Assembly: GCA_018268515.1 (NCBI GenBank)
Contig: JAFDWK010000010.1
Location: 93,792 to 157,791 of the forward strand
Origin: Actinomycetota bacterium
GTDB lineage: Bacteria > Actinomycetota > Actinomycetes > Actinomycetales > Microbacteriaceae
DNA length: 64,000 nucleotides
Direction: 5' to 3'
The notes below the pieces were generated by a model that saw only the letters and a list, made by a program, of their open reading frames with translations, did no database searches and was not told the DNA's origin. The translations under genes and the position numbers were made by a program. Within the stretch, counting starts at the first letter, position 1, and each line of letters begins with the position of its first letter. This document shows positions 34,900-42,848 of this stretch, one piece after another.

Positions 34900-35982
34900 T
34901 CAGCTGCGCACACCCGCCTCGATCAGCTCCGTGATGAGGTCGCGGTAGCTGAGCCCCGACGCGATCCAGCACTTCGGGAACATGGAGATCGGCGTGAAGC
35001 CGGGCATCGTGTTCAGCTCGTTCACCACGAGCGTTCCGTCGGCGGCGAGGAACATGTCGACCCGCGCGAGTCCGCGGCCGTCGACCGCCTCGAACGCCTG
35101 AACGCCGGTCTGCTGGATCGCGGCGATCTCGGCATCGGTGAGCTCGGCCGGGCAGACCACCTCCACGCCGTCGCCGCCCAGGTACTTGCCCTCGAAGTCG
35201 TAGAAGCCCCGCGAGGTCAGCACGATCTCGCCCGGCACCGATGCGCGCGGCCCCTCGGCGCCCTCGAGGATCGCGACCTCGATCTCGCGCCCGACGACGC
35301 CGGTCTCCACGAGCACCTTGTCGTCCTCAGCGAGGGCGATGCGCATCGCCTCGTCGAACTCGGCGGGATCGGACACCTTGGACACGCCGACGCTGGAGCC
35401 GGCACGGGCCGGCTTCACGAACAGCGGGGATCCGAGCTCGGCTGCCGCGGCGCGGACACCCTGCGGATCCTCCGCCCACTGCCGCGCGCGCACGGTGATC
35501 CAGGGGGCGACGGCGATGCCGGCGGCCTGCAGCGCGACCTTCATGAAGTGCTTGTCCATGCAGAGCGCGGAATCCAGCACCCCGCCGCCTGCGTACGGCA
35601 CCTCGAGCGTGTCGAAGTAGCCCTGCAGCGTGCCGTCCTCGCCATGCGGACCGTGCAGCAGCGGCAGCACCACGTCGATCGGGCCGAGGTCGTGCACCGC
35701 GCCGTCGGCGCGGGTCACCCGCAGTGTGCGGATCCCTCCGGGCTCGGGCCACTGGATGCGGGTGCCGTTGTCGACCACTTCCGGCAGGTGCGCCGCGTCG
35801 AGCGGGAACTTCTCGGGGTCGTCGTCCTCGAGCACGAACGCGCCGGACCGGGTGATCCCGACAGGGATGACGTCATAGCGCTCCCGGTCAAGGGCGCGCA
35901 GCACCCCGCCCGCCGTTGCGGAGCTGATCGAGTGCTCGCTGGAGCGCCCTCCGAAGAGCACCACCACCGTCTGCTTGTCCAT
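34900..35982 (-). CDS. ddl: D-alanine--D-alanine ligase
   Basis: Ddl joins two D-alanines for the peptidoglycan stem peptide. The 360-residue ATP-grasp enzyme begins VVVLFGGRSSEHSISSATAG, has HGPHGEDGTLQGYFDTLEVP at about 110, PLFVKPARAGSSVGVSKVSD near 185, and the metal-binding end LVVNELNTMPGFTPISMFPK. The start at 35982 lies 95 bases inside the 3' end of gpsA, in a different frame. This is a long overlap but both ends are well supported. Last gene of the murA-plsC-gpsA-ddl run. Confidence 0.96.
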   Translation of the reverse strand: MDKQTVVVLFGGRSSEHSISSATAGGVLRALDRERYDVIPVGITRSGAFVLEDDDPEKFPLDAAHLPEVVDNGTRIQWPEPGGIRTLRVTRADGAVHDLGPIDVVLPLLHGPHGEDGTLQGYFDTLEVPYAGGGVLDSALCMDKHFMKVALQAAGIAVAPWITVRARQWAEDPQGVRAAAAELGSPLFVKPARAGSSVGVSKVSDPAEFDEAMRIALAEDDKVLVETGVVGREIEVAILEGAEGPRASVPGEIVLTSRGFYDFEGKYLGGDGVEVVCPAELTDAEIAAIQQTGVQAFEAVDGRGLARVDMFLAADGTLVVNELNTMPGFTPISMFPKCWIASGLSYRDLITELIEAGVRS

Positions 35983-37036
35983 TGCCCGTCCCTTCCCCCT
36001 GCGGGGTGTCGTCGTCGGTGGTCAGATGGGGGGCGATGTCGCGCGGATCCATGGCGCCGTCCAGCACCATCTTCACCTGCTCGACGATCGGCATCTCCAC
36101 GCCGGCGGCGCGGGCCAGCTGCAGGATCGGCGCGACGGACGCGAGTCCCTCGGCCGTCTGCTGCATCTGCTTGACCACGTCCTGGAAGCTGTATCCCTGA
36201 CCGAGCAGGCGCCCGGCCGTGTTGTTGCGGCTGAGCGGCGACTGGCACGTCGCGATCAGGTCGCCGAGGCCGGCGAGACCCTGAAGGGTGCCCGGCTGCG
36301 CGCCGTTCGCCACCGCGAAATCGGTCATCTCGACCAGCCCGCGGGTGATGATCGACGCCTTGGTGTTCTCGCCGTACCCGACGCCGTCGACGATGCCGAT
36401 CGCCACGGCGATGAGGTTCTTCAGCACGCCGCCGAACTCCGTGCCGATCACGTCGGTGTTCACGAAGCTGCGGAAGTAGCGGTTGCGCGCGGTGCGCGCG
36501 ACGATGTCGGCCGTCTCCTGGCTGTTCGACGCGATCACGGCGGCCGTCGGCTGCTCGCGGGCGATCTCGAGAGCCAGGTTCGGCCCGCTCGCCACCGCGA
36601 TGCGATCGGGATCGCAGCGCAGCTCCTCCTCGATCACCTGGCTCATCCGCAGCCCGGTGCGCTTCTCGACGCCCTTCATGAGGCTGACCACGGGGACGTC
36701 CGAGTCCCGCAGCAGCGGGCGCAGTGCCTTGAGGTTCTCCCGCAGGGTCTGACTCGGGACCGAGAGGTACACCTGCTCGGCACTCTGGACCGCCTCCACG
36801 AGATGGTGCGTGGCGGTCATCGAACGCGGCAGGTTGATGCCGGCGAGGTACTGGGAGTTGCGCTTGGCCTCGGCGATCTCGTGGGCCAGCTCCTGCCGGC
36901 GCGCCCACATCGTCACCTGTGCGCCGCCATCGGCGAGGATCTTGCCGAAGGTGGTCCCCCAGCTGCCGGCCCCGATCACCGTGACGCGCGGACCGAGCGG
37001 GATCGACGCGGTGCGCGGTGCAGTCCTAGGAGTCAA
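35888..37036 (-). CDS. gpsA: Glycerol-3-phosphate dehydrogenase (NAD(P)+), biosynthetic
   Basis: GpsA reduces dihydroxyacetone phosphate to sn-glycerol-3-phosphate for phospholipid synthesis, the opposite direction from GlpD in this window. The 382-residue protein has the Rossmann motif RVTVIGAGSWGTTFGKILAD at about 17-36, VSLMKGVEKRTGLRMSQV at about 117, and the catalytic Lys in GGVLKNLIAVAIGIVDGVGY. The conserved fold ends near GAMDPRDIAPHL; the last 40 or so residues are a low-complexity basic tail read from the overlap with ddl. The start overlaps plsC by 11 bases. Confidence 0.95.
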   Translation of the reverse strand: MTPRTAPRTASIPLGPRVTVIGAGSWGTTFGKILADGGAQVTMWARRQELAHEIAEAKRNSQYLAGINLPRSMTATHHLVEAVQSAEQVYLSVPSQTLRENLKALRPLLRDSDVPVVSLMKGVEKRTGLRMSQVIEEELRCDPDRIAVASGPNLALEIAREQPTAAVIASNSQETADIVARTARNRYFRSFVNTDVIGTEFGGVLKNLIAVAIGIVDGVGYGENTKASIITRGLVEMTDFAVANGAQPGTLQGLAGLGDLIATCQSPLSRNNTAGRLLGQGYSFQDVVKQMQQTAEGLASVAPILQLARAAGVEMPIVEQVKMVLDGAMDPRDIAPHLTTDDDTPQGEGTGNGQADGGGALRRALQRALDQLRNGGRGAARP

Positions 37037-37778
37037 GACGCCCCGTCTCCCTCTGTCCGTGCTCGGCCGGGTTCCAGCGCTGGGCGGGGGCCTTCTCGCC
37101 GCGGAGGTCCTCCAGGAGGGCCGTGATCGCGGTCATGAGCCGATCCGTGGCCTCCACGAGCGCGGCGTTCTCGCCGGCGCGGTCGTACAGGTCGGAGATG
37201 TCGACCGGATCCCCGATCACGACGTCGATCTTCTTGCGCGGCGGCCAGAGGCTGAGCCCCTTCTGGTACCGGCCCATGATGTTCTGCGTGCCCCACTGCG
37301 CCATCGGGATCAGCGGGATCCGGCCGGCGAGGGCGAGCCGGACGGCGCCCGACTTGCCGCGCATGGGCCACAGATCCGGGTCGCGCGTGAGCGTTCCCTC
37401 GGGATACACGATCACGCCCCGGCCGTGCTCCACGAGCTCGTTCGACTGCGCGATCGTCTGCTTCGCGGCCGCGACCGAGGTCGCCCGGGCGACGGGGATC
37501 ATTCCCGTGCCGCGCAGCGCCCAGCCCAGCACGGGCACCCGGAACAGGCTCTCCTTCGCCATGAAGCGCGGTGCGCGCCCGAGCCGCCAGATCGTGACCG
37601 CGACGATGAGCGGGTCGAACTCCGAGTAGTGGTTCGGCGCCATCACGAAAGCGCCCGAGCGGGGCAGCTTGTCCTCACCGCGGATGCGGATCTTGGCGAG
37701 GAACGAGACGAACGGCACCACGAAGACCGCCAGGAACCAGAACAGGCTCGGGCGGGTCTTCTCGGCGGTCGCGCGCAT
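37026..37778 (-). CDS. plsC: 1-acyl-sn-glycerol-3-phosphate acyltransferase
   Basis: PlsC acylates lysophosphatidic acid to phosphatidic acid at the inner face of the membrane. The 250-residue protein has an N-terminal hydrophobic segment (LFWFLAVFVVPFVSFLA), the catalytic HX4D box NHYSEFDP at about 50-57, and the glycerophosphate-binding YPEGTLTRD at about 125. It follows murA's start by two bases on the opposite side (its own start is at 37778, murA stops at 37780) and precedes gpsA, which makes its backbone precursor. Confidence 0.92.
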   Translation of the reverse strand: MRATAEKTRPSLFWFLAVFVVPFVSFLAKIRIRGEDKLPRSGAFVMAPNHYSEFDPLIVAVTIWRLGRAPRFMAKESLFRVPVLGWALRGTGMIPVARATSVAAAKQTIAQSNELVEHGRGVIVYPEGTLTRDPDLWPMRGKSGAVRLALAGRIPLIPMAQWGTQNIMGRYQKGLSLWPPRKKIDVVIGDPVDISDLYDRAGENAALVEATDRLMTAITALLEDLRGEKAPAQRWNPAEHGQRETGRLDS

Positions 37779-37779
37779 C

Positions 37780-39138
37780 TCAGCCGATCACGTCGAAGTC
37801 GGCGCCGAGCGCGGTGAGCTTGTCGAGGAACTTCTCGTAGCCGCGGCTGAGGATGTCCACCCCCGACACGCGCGACTCTCCGGTCGCGGTGAGCGCCGCG
37901 ATCACGTGGCTGTAGCCGCCGCGCAGGTCCGGCACGACGATGTCGGCACCGTGCAGCGGAGTCGGCCCGGTGATGACCGCCGCCTGCTCGAGGTCGCGGC
38001 GGGCGACGCGACGCGGGCCGTCCTGCAGACCGTGCGGGTGCACCACGATGTCCGCACCCATCTTCACCAGGGCCTGCGTGAAGCCCATCCGGTTCTCATA
38101 CACGGTCTCGTGCACGACCGAACGGCCCTCGGCCTGGGTGAGCGCGACGACGAGCGGCTGCTGCCAGTCCGTCATGAAGCCGGGGTGCACGTCCGTCTCG
38201 ACGATCACCGGCTTCAGCGCACCGTCGCGGCGGAACAGGATCCCGTCCTCACGGACGTCGAACCAGCCGCCCGCCTTGCGGAAGACGTTGAGGAAGGTCA
38301 GCATCTCCTGCTGCTTCGCCCCGCCGACGAAGATCTCGCCGTCGGTCGCGAGCGCAGCGCACGCCCAGGACGCGGCCTCGTTGCGGTCGAAGATCGAGCG
38401 GTGGTCGTAGCCGCGCAGCGTGTCCACGCCCTCGATGAGGATGACGCGGTTGGGCTCGTAGGAGATGATCGCGCCCATCTTCTGCAGCACCGCGATGAGA
38501 TCCATGATCTCGGGCTCGATGGCCGCGTTGCGCAGCTCGGTCTGACCCTGTGCGCGCACGGCGGTGAGCAGCACCTGCTCGGTCGCCCCCACGCTCGGGT
38601 AGGGCAGGTGGATGCTCGCGCCCTTGAGCCCGTTCGGGGCCGAGAGACGGATGCCGCTGGGCAGCTTCTCGACGACGGCGCCGAACTTGCGCAGCGCGTC
38701 GAGGTGGAAGTCGATGGGACGGTCGCCGATGCGGCAGCCGCCGAGATCGGGGATGAACGCCTGACCGAGGCGGTGCAGCAGGGGGCCGCAGAACAGGATC
38801 GGGATCCGCGAGGCGCCGGCGTGCGCATCGATCTCCTCGAAGTGCGCCGACTCGACCTCGCTCGGGTCGAAGACCAGGGCGCCGGGCTCGTCGCCCTCGC
38901 TCACCCGCACACCGTGCACCTCGAGCAGGGACCGCACCACCGCGACATCGCTGAGATCGGGGACGTCGCGCAGTGTGCTCGCGGTCTCACCGAGAAGGGT
39001 GGCGACCATGGCCTTGGTCGCCAGGTTCTTCGCGCCCTTCACGTCCACCCGGCCGTACAGGGGCCGTCCGCCGCGGATCGCCAGGACGTCGCCGGTGGGC
39101 TTCGGCCCGGTCTTCGTATCGTGCAGCGGTGTCGTCAT
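37780..39138 (-). CDS. murA: UDP-N-acetylglucosamine 1-carboxyvinyltransferase
   Basis: MurA transfers enolpyruvate to UDP-GlcNAc, the first committed step of peptidoglycan synthesis. The 452-residue protein has the Lys-Asn pair of the substrate site in DVKGAKNLATKAMVATLL, and the catalytic loop LGGCRIGDRPIDFH with Cys retained, unlike mycobacterial MurA, which has Asp. By family knowledge a Cys enzyme is fosfomycin-sensitive. The active-site Asp is in GFMTDWQQPLV. Start: ATG 39138 with AAGAGGCCCTGA upstream. It begins the murA-plsC-gpsA-ddl run. Confidence 0.95.
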   Translation of the reverse strand: MTTPLHDTKTGPKPTGDVLAIRGGRPLYGRVDVKGAKNLATKAMVATLLGETASTLRDVPDLSDVAVVRSLLEVHGVRVSEGDEPGALVFDPSEVESAHFEEIDAHAGASRIPILFCGPLLHRLGQAFIPDLGGCRIGDRPIDFHLDALRKFGAVVEKLPSGIRLSAPNGLKGASIHLPYPSVGATEQVLLTAVRAQGQTELRNAAIEPEIMDLIAVLQKMGAIISYEPNRVILIEGVDTLRGYDHRSIFDRNEAASWACAALATDGEIFVGGAKQQEMLTFLNVFRKAGGWFDVREDGILFRRDGALKPVIVETDVHPGFMTDWQQPLVVALTQAEGRSVVHETVYENRMGFTQALVKMGADIVVHPHGLQDGPRRVARRDLEQAAVITGPTPLHGADIVVPDLRGGYSHVIAALTATGESRVSGVDILSRGYEKFLDKLTALGADFDVIG

Positions 39139-39213
39139 TCAGGGCCTCTTCTTGTGGAACGGGCGCGGCCGGAGCCGCCGGGCGGGTGCCCTAGGCTCAC
39201 GGCCGCGTCCGAT

Positions 39214-39810
39214 TCAGAGAACAGGAAGCGTGCGTGGCCGCCACGACTCGCGGCGGGCCTCGAACTGCGCGATCTTGTCTTCATTGCGCAGGGTGAGCCC
39301 GATGTCATCGAGCCCTTCGAGGAGCCGCCACCTAGTGTAATCGTCGATCCCGATGGAGGTCTGGAAGTCGCCGATCGTGGCGGTGCGAGCCTCCAGGTCG
39401 ACGGTGATCTCCCGGCCCGGATCCTCGTCGATCTTCGCCCAGATCCGCTCGATGTCGGCCTCATCGACGGTCGCGGCGAGCAGTCCCTGCTTGCCGGAGT
39501 TGCCCCGGAAGATGTCGGCGAAGCGCGGGCTCAGCACCACGCGGAAGCCGTAGTCGCGCAGCGCCCAGACGGCGTGCTCGCGACTGGATCCGGTGCCGAA
39601 ATCGGGCCCGGCGACGAGCACCGAGGCCTTCCGGAACGGCTCCTGGTTCAGCACGAACTCCGGATCCTGCCGCCAGGCGTGGAACAGCGCATCGTCGAAG
39701 CCGGTCTTGGTGACGCGCTTCAGGAAGACCGCGGGGATGATCTGATCGGTGTCGACGTTGGAGCGCTTCAGCGGGGCGGCGACGCCGGTGTGGGTGGTGA
39801 ACTTCTCCAT
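39214..39810 (-). CDS. leuD: 3-isopropylmalate dehydratase small subunit
   Basis: LeuD is the swivelling subunit of isopropylmalate isomerase in leucine synthesis. The 198-residue protein shows [20 protein letters not shown] at about 14, [20 protein letters not shown] at about 70, and the normal C-terminal end. Start: ATG 39810, two bases past the leuC stop codon, so it is translationally coupled to leuC. Confidence 0.97.
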   Translation of the reverse strand: MEKFTTHTGVAAPLKRSNVDTDQIIPAVFLKRVTKTGFDDALFHAWRQDPEFVLNQEPFRKASVLVAGPDFGTGSSREHAVWALRDYGFRVVLSPRFADIFRGNSGKQGLLAATVDEADIERIWAKIDEDPGREITVDLEARTATIGDFQTSIGIDDYTRWRLLEGLDDIGLTLRNEDKIAQFEARRESWRPRTLPVL

Positions 39811-39812
39811 GA

Positions 39813-41276
39813 TCAGTTGGTCCCTTCTTCTGCGCCGGTCGCTGAGCCTGTCGAAGCGTCCAGATCGCTCGGGATCGACAGCGTGCCGCGCACGGCCGTC
39901 GCCGCGGCGACGAGGGGCGACACGAGGTGCGTGCGCCCGCCCTTGCCCTGCCGGCCCTCGAAGTTGCGGTTGCTCGTCGACGCGCAGCGCTCGCCCGGAG
40001 CCAGCTGGTCGGGGTTCATGCCCAGGCACATCGAGCACCCGGCGAAGCGCCACTCGGCGCCGAAGTCGGTGAAGACCTTGTCCAGGCCCTCGGCCTCCGC
40101 CTCCAGGCGGACACGGGCGGATCCGGGGACCACCATCACGCGCACGCCGTCGGCCTTCTTCTTGCCCTTGATGACCGATGCGAAGGCGCGCAGATCCTCG
40201 ATCCGGCTGTTCGTGCAGGAGCCCATGAAGACGGCGTCGACCTTCACATCCTTGAGCGGAGTGCCCGGGGTCAGATCCATGTACTCCAGTGCGCGTTCGG
40301 CGGCGCTGCGCTCGTTCGGGTCGGCGATCTCGGCGGGATCCGGGACCGTGGACGACAGCGAGCTGCCCTGGCCCGGGTTGGTGCCCCAGGTGACGAACGG
40401 CTCGAGCGTGTCGGCGTCGATGAACACCTCGGCGTCGAAGGTCGCGCCTTCGTCGGTCGGCAACGTGCGCCAGTACGCGACGGCGTCCTCCCAGTCCTGG
40501 CCCTGCGGCGCGTGCGGCTTGCCCTGCACGTAGGCGAAGGTCGTCTCGTCCGGGGCGACCATTCCCGCGCGGGCGCCCGCCTCGATCGACATGTTGCAGA
40601 TCGTCATGCGCCCCTCCATGGAGAGGGCGCGGATGGCGCTGCCGCGGTACTCGAGCACGTAGCCCTGCCCGCCGCCGGTGCCGATCTTGGCGATCACGGC
40701 GAGGATGATGTCCTTCGCGGTGACGCCCGGGCGGAGCGTCCCCTCGACGTTGATCGCCATGGTCTTGAACGGCTTCAGCGGAAGCGTCTGCGTGGCCATC
40801 ACGTGCTCGACCTCGCTCGTGCCGATGCCGAACGCCATCGCCCCGAACGCGCCGTGCGTGGACGTGTGCGAGTCGCCGCAGACCACGGTGATGCCCGGCA
40901 TCGTCAGGCCGAGCTGAGGTCCGACGACGTGCACGATGCCCTGCTCGGCGTCGCCCAGCGAGTGCAGGCGCACGCCGAACTCCTCGGCGTTGCGGCGCAG
41001 CGTCTCGATCTGGGTGCGGCTGGTGAGGTCGGCGATGGGCTTGTCGATCGCCAGGGTCGGGGTGTTGTGATCCTCGGTGGCGATGGTCAGGTCGAGGCGG
41101 CGCAGCGGGCGTCCCTCCGACCGCAGCCCGTCGAAGGCCTGGGGACTGGTGACCTCGTGCACGAGGTGCAGGTCGATGTAGATGAGGTCCGGTTCGCCGT
41201 CGGCGCCCTTGACGACCAGGTGGTCGTCCCAGAGCTTCTCCGCCAGCGTGCGGGGCCGGGGGGATGCGTCGTTCAT
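39813..41276 (-). CDS. leuC: 3-isopropylmalate dehydratase large subunit
   Basis: LeuC carries the [4Fe-4S] cluster and interconverts 2- and 3-isopropylmalate with LeuD. The 487-residue protein has [20 protein letters not shown] at about 132, [17 protein letters not shown] (first cluster Cys) and the second pair in [20 protein letters not shown]. The family fold ends at [14 protein letters not shown]; the last 15 residues ([14 protein letters not shown]) are extra and are encoded by a dispersed repeat. Start: ATG 41276, with AGGAG upstream. A leucine leader and switchable hairpin precede it. Confidence 0.96.
   Translation of the reverse strand: MNDASPRPRTLAEKLWDDHLVVKGADGEPDLIYIDLHLVHEVTSPQAFDGLRSEGRPLRRLDLTIATEDHNTPTLAIDKPIADLTSRTQIETLRRNAEEFGVRLHSLGDAEQGIVHVVGPQLGLTMPGITVVCGDSHTSTHGAFGAMAFGIGTSEVEHVMATQTLPLKPFKTMAINVEGTLRPGVTAKDIILAVIAKIGTGGGQGYVLEYRGSAIRALSMEGRMTICNMSIEAGARAGMVAPDETTFAYVQGKPHAPQGQDWEDAVAYWRTLPTDEGATFDAEVFIDADTLEPFVTWGTNPGQGSSLSSTVPDPAEIADPNERSAAERALEYMDLTPGTPLKDVKVDAVFMGSCTNSRIEDLRAFASVIKGKKKADGVRVMVVPGSARVRLEAEAEGLDKVFTDFGAEWRFAGCSMCLGMNPDQLAPGERCASTSNRNFEGRQGKGGRTHLVSPLVAAATAVRGTLSIPSDLDASTGSATGAEEGTN
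39837..39861. repeat. Dispersed repeat arm inside the leuC 3' end
   Basis: GGTCGCTGAGCCTGTCGAAG belongs to the same family as the copies near 11.8 kb and 61.9 kb. Here it is translated in frame as part of the LeuC C-terminal tail (TGSATG region). Confidence 0.55.
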
Positions 41277-41323
41277 GCGTTGCTTCTCCTGGGTAGTGGT
41301 GCGGCCGTGTCCCATGAAGACAG

Positions 41324-41370
41324 GGCGAGACTCCGCGGCGAGGAAGGCCTAGATCGAGGTCTCGCCGCGG
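41324..41370 (-). promoter_or_regulatory. Leucine attenuator: mutually exclusive hairpins before leuCD
   Basis: Two overlapping pairings are possible. A perfect 10-bp stem joins 41361-41370 to 41333-41342 (CCGCGGCGAG/CTCGCCGCGG). An 8-bp stem joins 41359-41366 to 41324-41331 (GGCGAGAC/GTCTCGCC). They share bases 41361-41366 and cannot form together. The 5' arms lie inside the leader-peptide coding sequence just after its Leu codons, so ribosome stalling there would choose between them. There is no U-run, so control of leuC translation or of a later terminator is likelier than classical Rho-independent attenuation. Confidence 0.7.
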
Positions 41371-41396
41371 CTGCTAAGGAGAAGCACCGCCTGCAT
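41349..41396 (-). CDS. leuL: Leucine leader peptide of leuCD
   Basis: This is a 15-residue peptide, [15 protein letters not shown], with three consecutive Leu codons (CTT CTC CTT) preceding the arms of the switchable hairpins. Its ATG lies directly at the transcription start predicted from a TAAACT -10 box, so it would be translated without a ribosome-binding site. The related peptide before leuA (MRAGGLLLLSCRDESRF) has the same Leu run followed by Ser-(Ser/Cys)-Arg. Leader peptides of this kind are known for leucine genes of Actinobacteria. Confidence 0.85.
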   Translation of the reverse strand: MQAVLLLSSRGETSI

Positions 41397-41403
41397 GCGG
41401 ACG

Positions 41404-41409
41404 AGTTTA
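41404..41409 (-). promoter_or_regulatory. -10 box of the leuL-leuCD transcript
   Basis: TAAACT on the minus strand ends eight bases before the leader-peptide ATG. No good -35 is visible, because that position falls in the terC terminator hairpin. Confidence 0.5.
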
Positions 41410-41417
41410 CCCCCGGT

Positions 41418-41444
41418 CAGGGTGGGTGTTTCCCACCCACCCTG
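41418..41444 (-). terminator. Terminator hairpin after terC
   Basis: An 11-bp perfect stem (CAGGGTGGGTG/CACCCACCCTG) with a five-base loop begins 13 bases after the terC stop. It separates terC from the leucine transcript. There is no U tract, as often in high-GC bacteria. Confidence 0.75.
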
Positions 41445-41456
41445 GGCGCTCGCGGG

Positions 41457-42458
41457 TCACTGTGCGAGGGCGCGCTCGCGGCGCTTCTCGCGCCCCGAGG
41501 CGATCAGGCTCGCCCCGGTGGCGCCGAGCATCGCGACGACGATCACGGTCAGCGACAGCCAGATCGGCACGTCCGGCGCCCACTCGATGGGCTTGCCGCC
41601 GTTGATGAAGGGCACGCTGTTCTCGTGCATCGCGTGCAGCACGAGCTTGACGCCGATGAACGCGAGGATCACCGCGATGCCGTAGTGCAGGTACCGCAGC
41701 CGGTCGAGCAGGTCGCCGAGCAGGAAGTAGAGCTGCCGCAGCCCCATGAGCGCGAAGATGTTCGCGGTGAAGACCAGGAAGCTGTTCTGCGTGATGCTGA
41801 AGATCGCCGGGATCGAGTCGATCGCGAACATCAGATCCGTGACCCCGATCGTGACGAACACGATGATCATCGGGGTCCACACCCGCTTGCCGTCGACCAT
41901 GGTGCGCAGCTTCGGGCCGTCGAACTCGTCGCTGACGGGGATGATCCGGCGCACCAGGCGCACCGCGAAGCCCTCCTTCGCGGCGGTCTCATCCTCCTGC
42001 TCCGTCTCCGGCATCGCCTGGCGGATCGCCGTCCAGATCAGGAAGGCGCCGAAGAGATAGAACACCGGCGCGAAGTTCTCGATGATCGTGACGCCCAGCA
42101 CGATGAAGATCCCGCGCAGCACGAGGGCGATGATGATGCCGACCATCAGCACCTCCTGCTGCAGCTTCCGCGGCACCGAGAACTGAGCCATGATCAGCAC
42201 GAAGACGAAGAGGTTGTCGATCGAGAGGCTGTACTCGAGCGCCCAGCCGGTGAGGAACTCGCCGGCGTGCCCTGCACCCGCGACGACGAGCAGGAGTCCG
42301 GCGAAGCCGAGGGCGAGGACGACGTAGAACACCACCCAGAGGGTGGACTCCCTGGTGGAGGGGATGTGCGGGCGCCAGCGCACGATCAGCAGGTCGCCGA
42401 TCAGGATCAGCAGCAGGACAGCGAGCGAGACGATTTCGAACCAGACGGGGACGTCCAC
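41457..42458 (-). CDS. TerC-family membrane protein, probable Mn2+ exporter
   Basis: The 333-residue integral membrane protein has about nine hydrophobic helices and the TerC signature acidic residues in the membrane: ALEYSLSIDNLFVFVLIMAQ at about 73-92 and GVTDLMFAIDSIPAIFSITQ at about 205-224. TerC relatives such as Bacillus YkoY and YceF export manganese, some of them supplying exported metalloenzymes. The Mn2+ riboswitch immediately upstream supports that role here; tellurite resistance, the historical name, is not implied. Start: GTG 42458, with the AAAGG ribosome-binding site adjoining the riboswitch closing stem. Confidence 0.92.
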   Translation of the reverse strand: MDVPVWFEIVSLAVLLLILIGDLLIVRWRPHIPSTRESTLWVVFYVVLALGFAGLLLVVAGAGHAGEFLTGWALEYSLSIDNLFVFVLIMAQFSVPRKLQQEVLMVGIIIALVLRGIFIVLGVTIIENFAPVFYLFGAFLIWTAIRQAMPETEQEDETAAKEGFAVRLVRRIIPVSDEFDGPKLRTMVDGKRVWTPMIIVFVTIGVTDLMFAIDSIPAIFSITQNSFLVFTANIFALMGLRQLYFLLGDLLDRLRYLHYGIAVILAFIGVKLVLHAMHENSVPFINGGKPIEWAPDVPIWLSLTVIVVAMLGATGASLIASGREKRRERALAQ

Positions 42459-42465
42459 GAGGGCC

Positions 42466-42590
42466 TTTCGAAGGGTCGGTCAAAGACTGAAAGTCTCTCC
42501 CCGCTCGAAAGCGTCACGCGCCCGGAAGCCCGGCAGCGGGCCTCGTGATGACGATCGCGTGAAGTCGGGATACTCCCCTTCGCGGGCTCC
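42466..42590 (-). ncRNA. yybP-ykoY manganese riboswitch
   Basis: The class landmarks occur in order on the minus strand. The 5' side of the closing stem is CGAAGGG (42576-42582) and runs into the conserved GGGGAGTA. Next come CATCACGAGGCCCGC (end of one arm), a GC-rich hairpin with GCCGGGCTTCCGGGC, and the second conserved loop GAGAGACTTTC. The closing strand CCCTTCG (42469-42475) pairs perfectly with the 5' side. The ribosome-binding site AAAGG follows at once, eight bases before the GTG of terC, so translation is the probable point of control. The class is known to bind Mn2+ and turn gene expression on. A -10 box TAGACT lies at 42591-42596. Confidence 0.88.
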
Positions 42591-42596
42591 AGTCTA

Positions 42597-42848
42597 TGGC
42601 AATGCGAGATACGGAGGTGCGTCCGCGCCTGGGGAAGCACTGTGCGGCGGAGTGAGGGCGGCGACCGGTTGCTTGCCCCGTCGCCTGTCGCGTGTTGCCG
42701 TTTCGGAGCGCTCGAAGGGGCCATTGGAGACAGGTGAGCGAGGCTTGTTCGTCCTCCACAGGCGGGCTCATGGACGAGTTTGTCCCCCATTTGGAAAAGG
42801 CGGCTGATCTGGGGTTCGAATGTCGGTGGCCCGGAGCAGGATGGGGTC
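42597..42848. other. Intergenic region between the riboswitch promoter and the HNH gene
   Basis: These 252 bases carry no convincing gene. The last 40 bases (GGTTCGAATGTCGG then AGGATGGGGTC before the ATG) look like a promoter with little or no leader for the HNH gene. The rest shows no clear structure. Confidence 0.4.

Noticed and set aside
41457-42458. Tellurite-resistance role for the TerC-family protein
   Set aside because: No other ter genes are nearby and the Mn2+ riboswitch favours manganese export.
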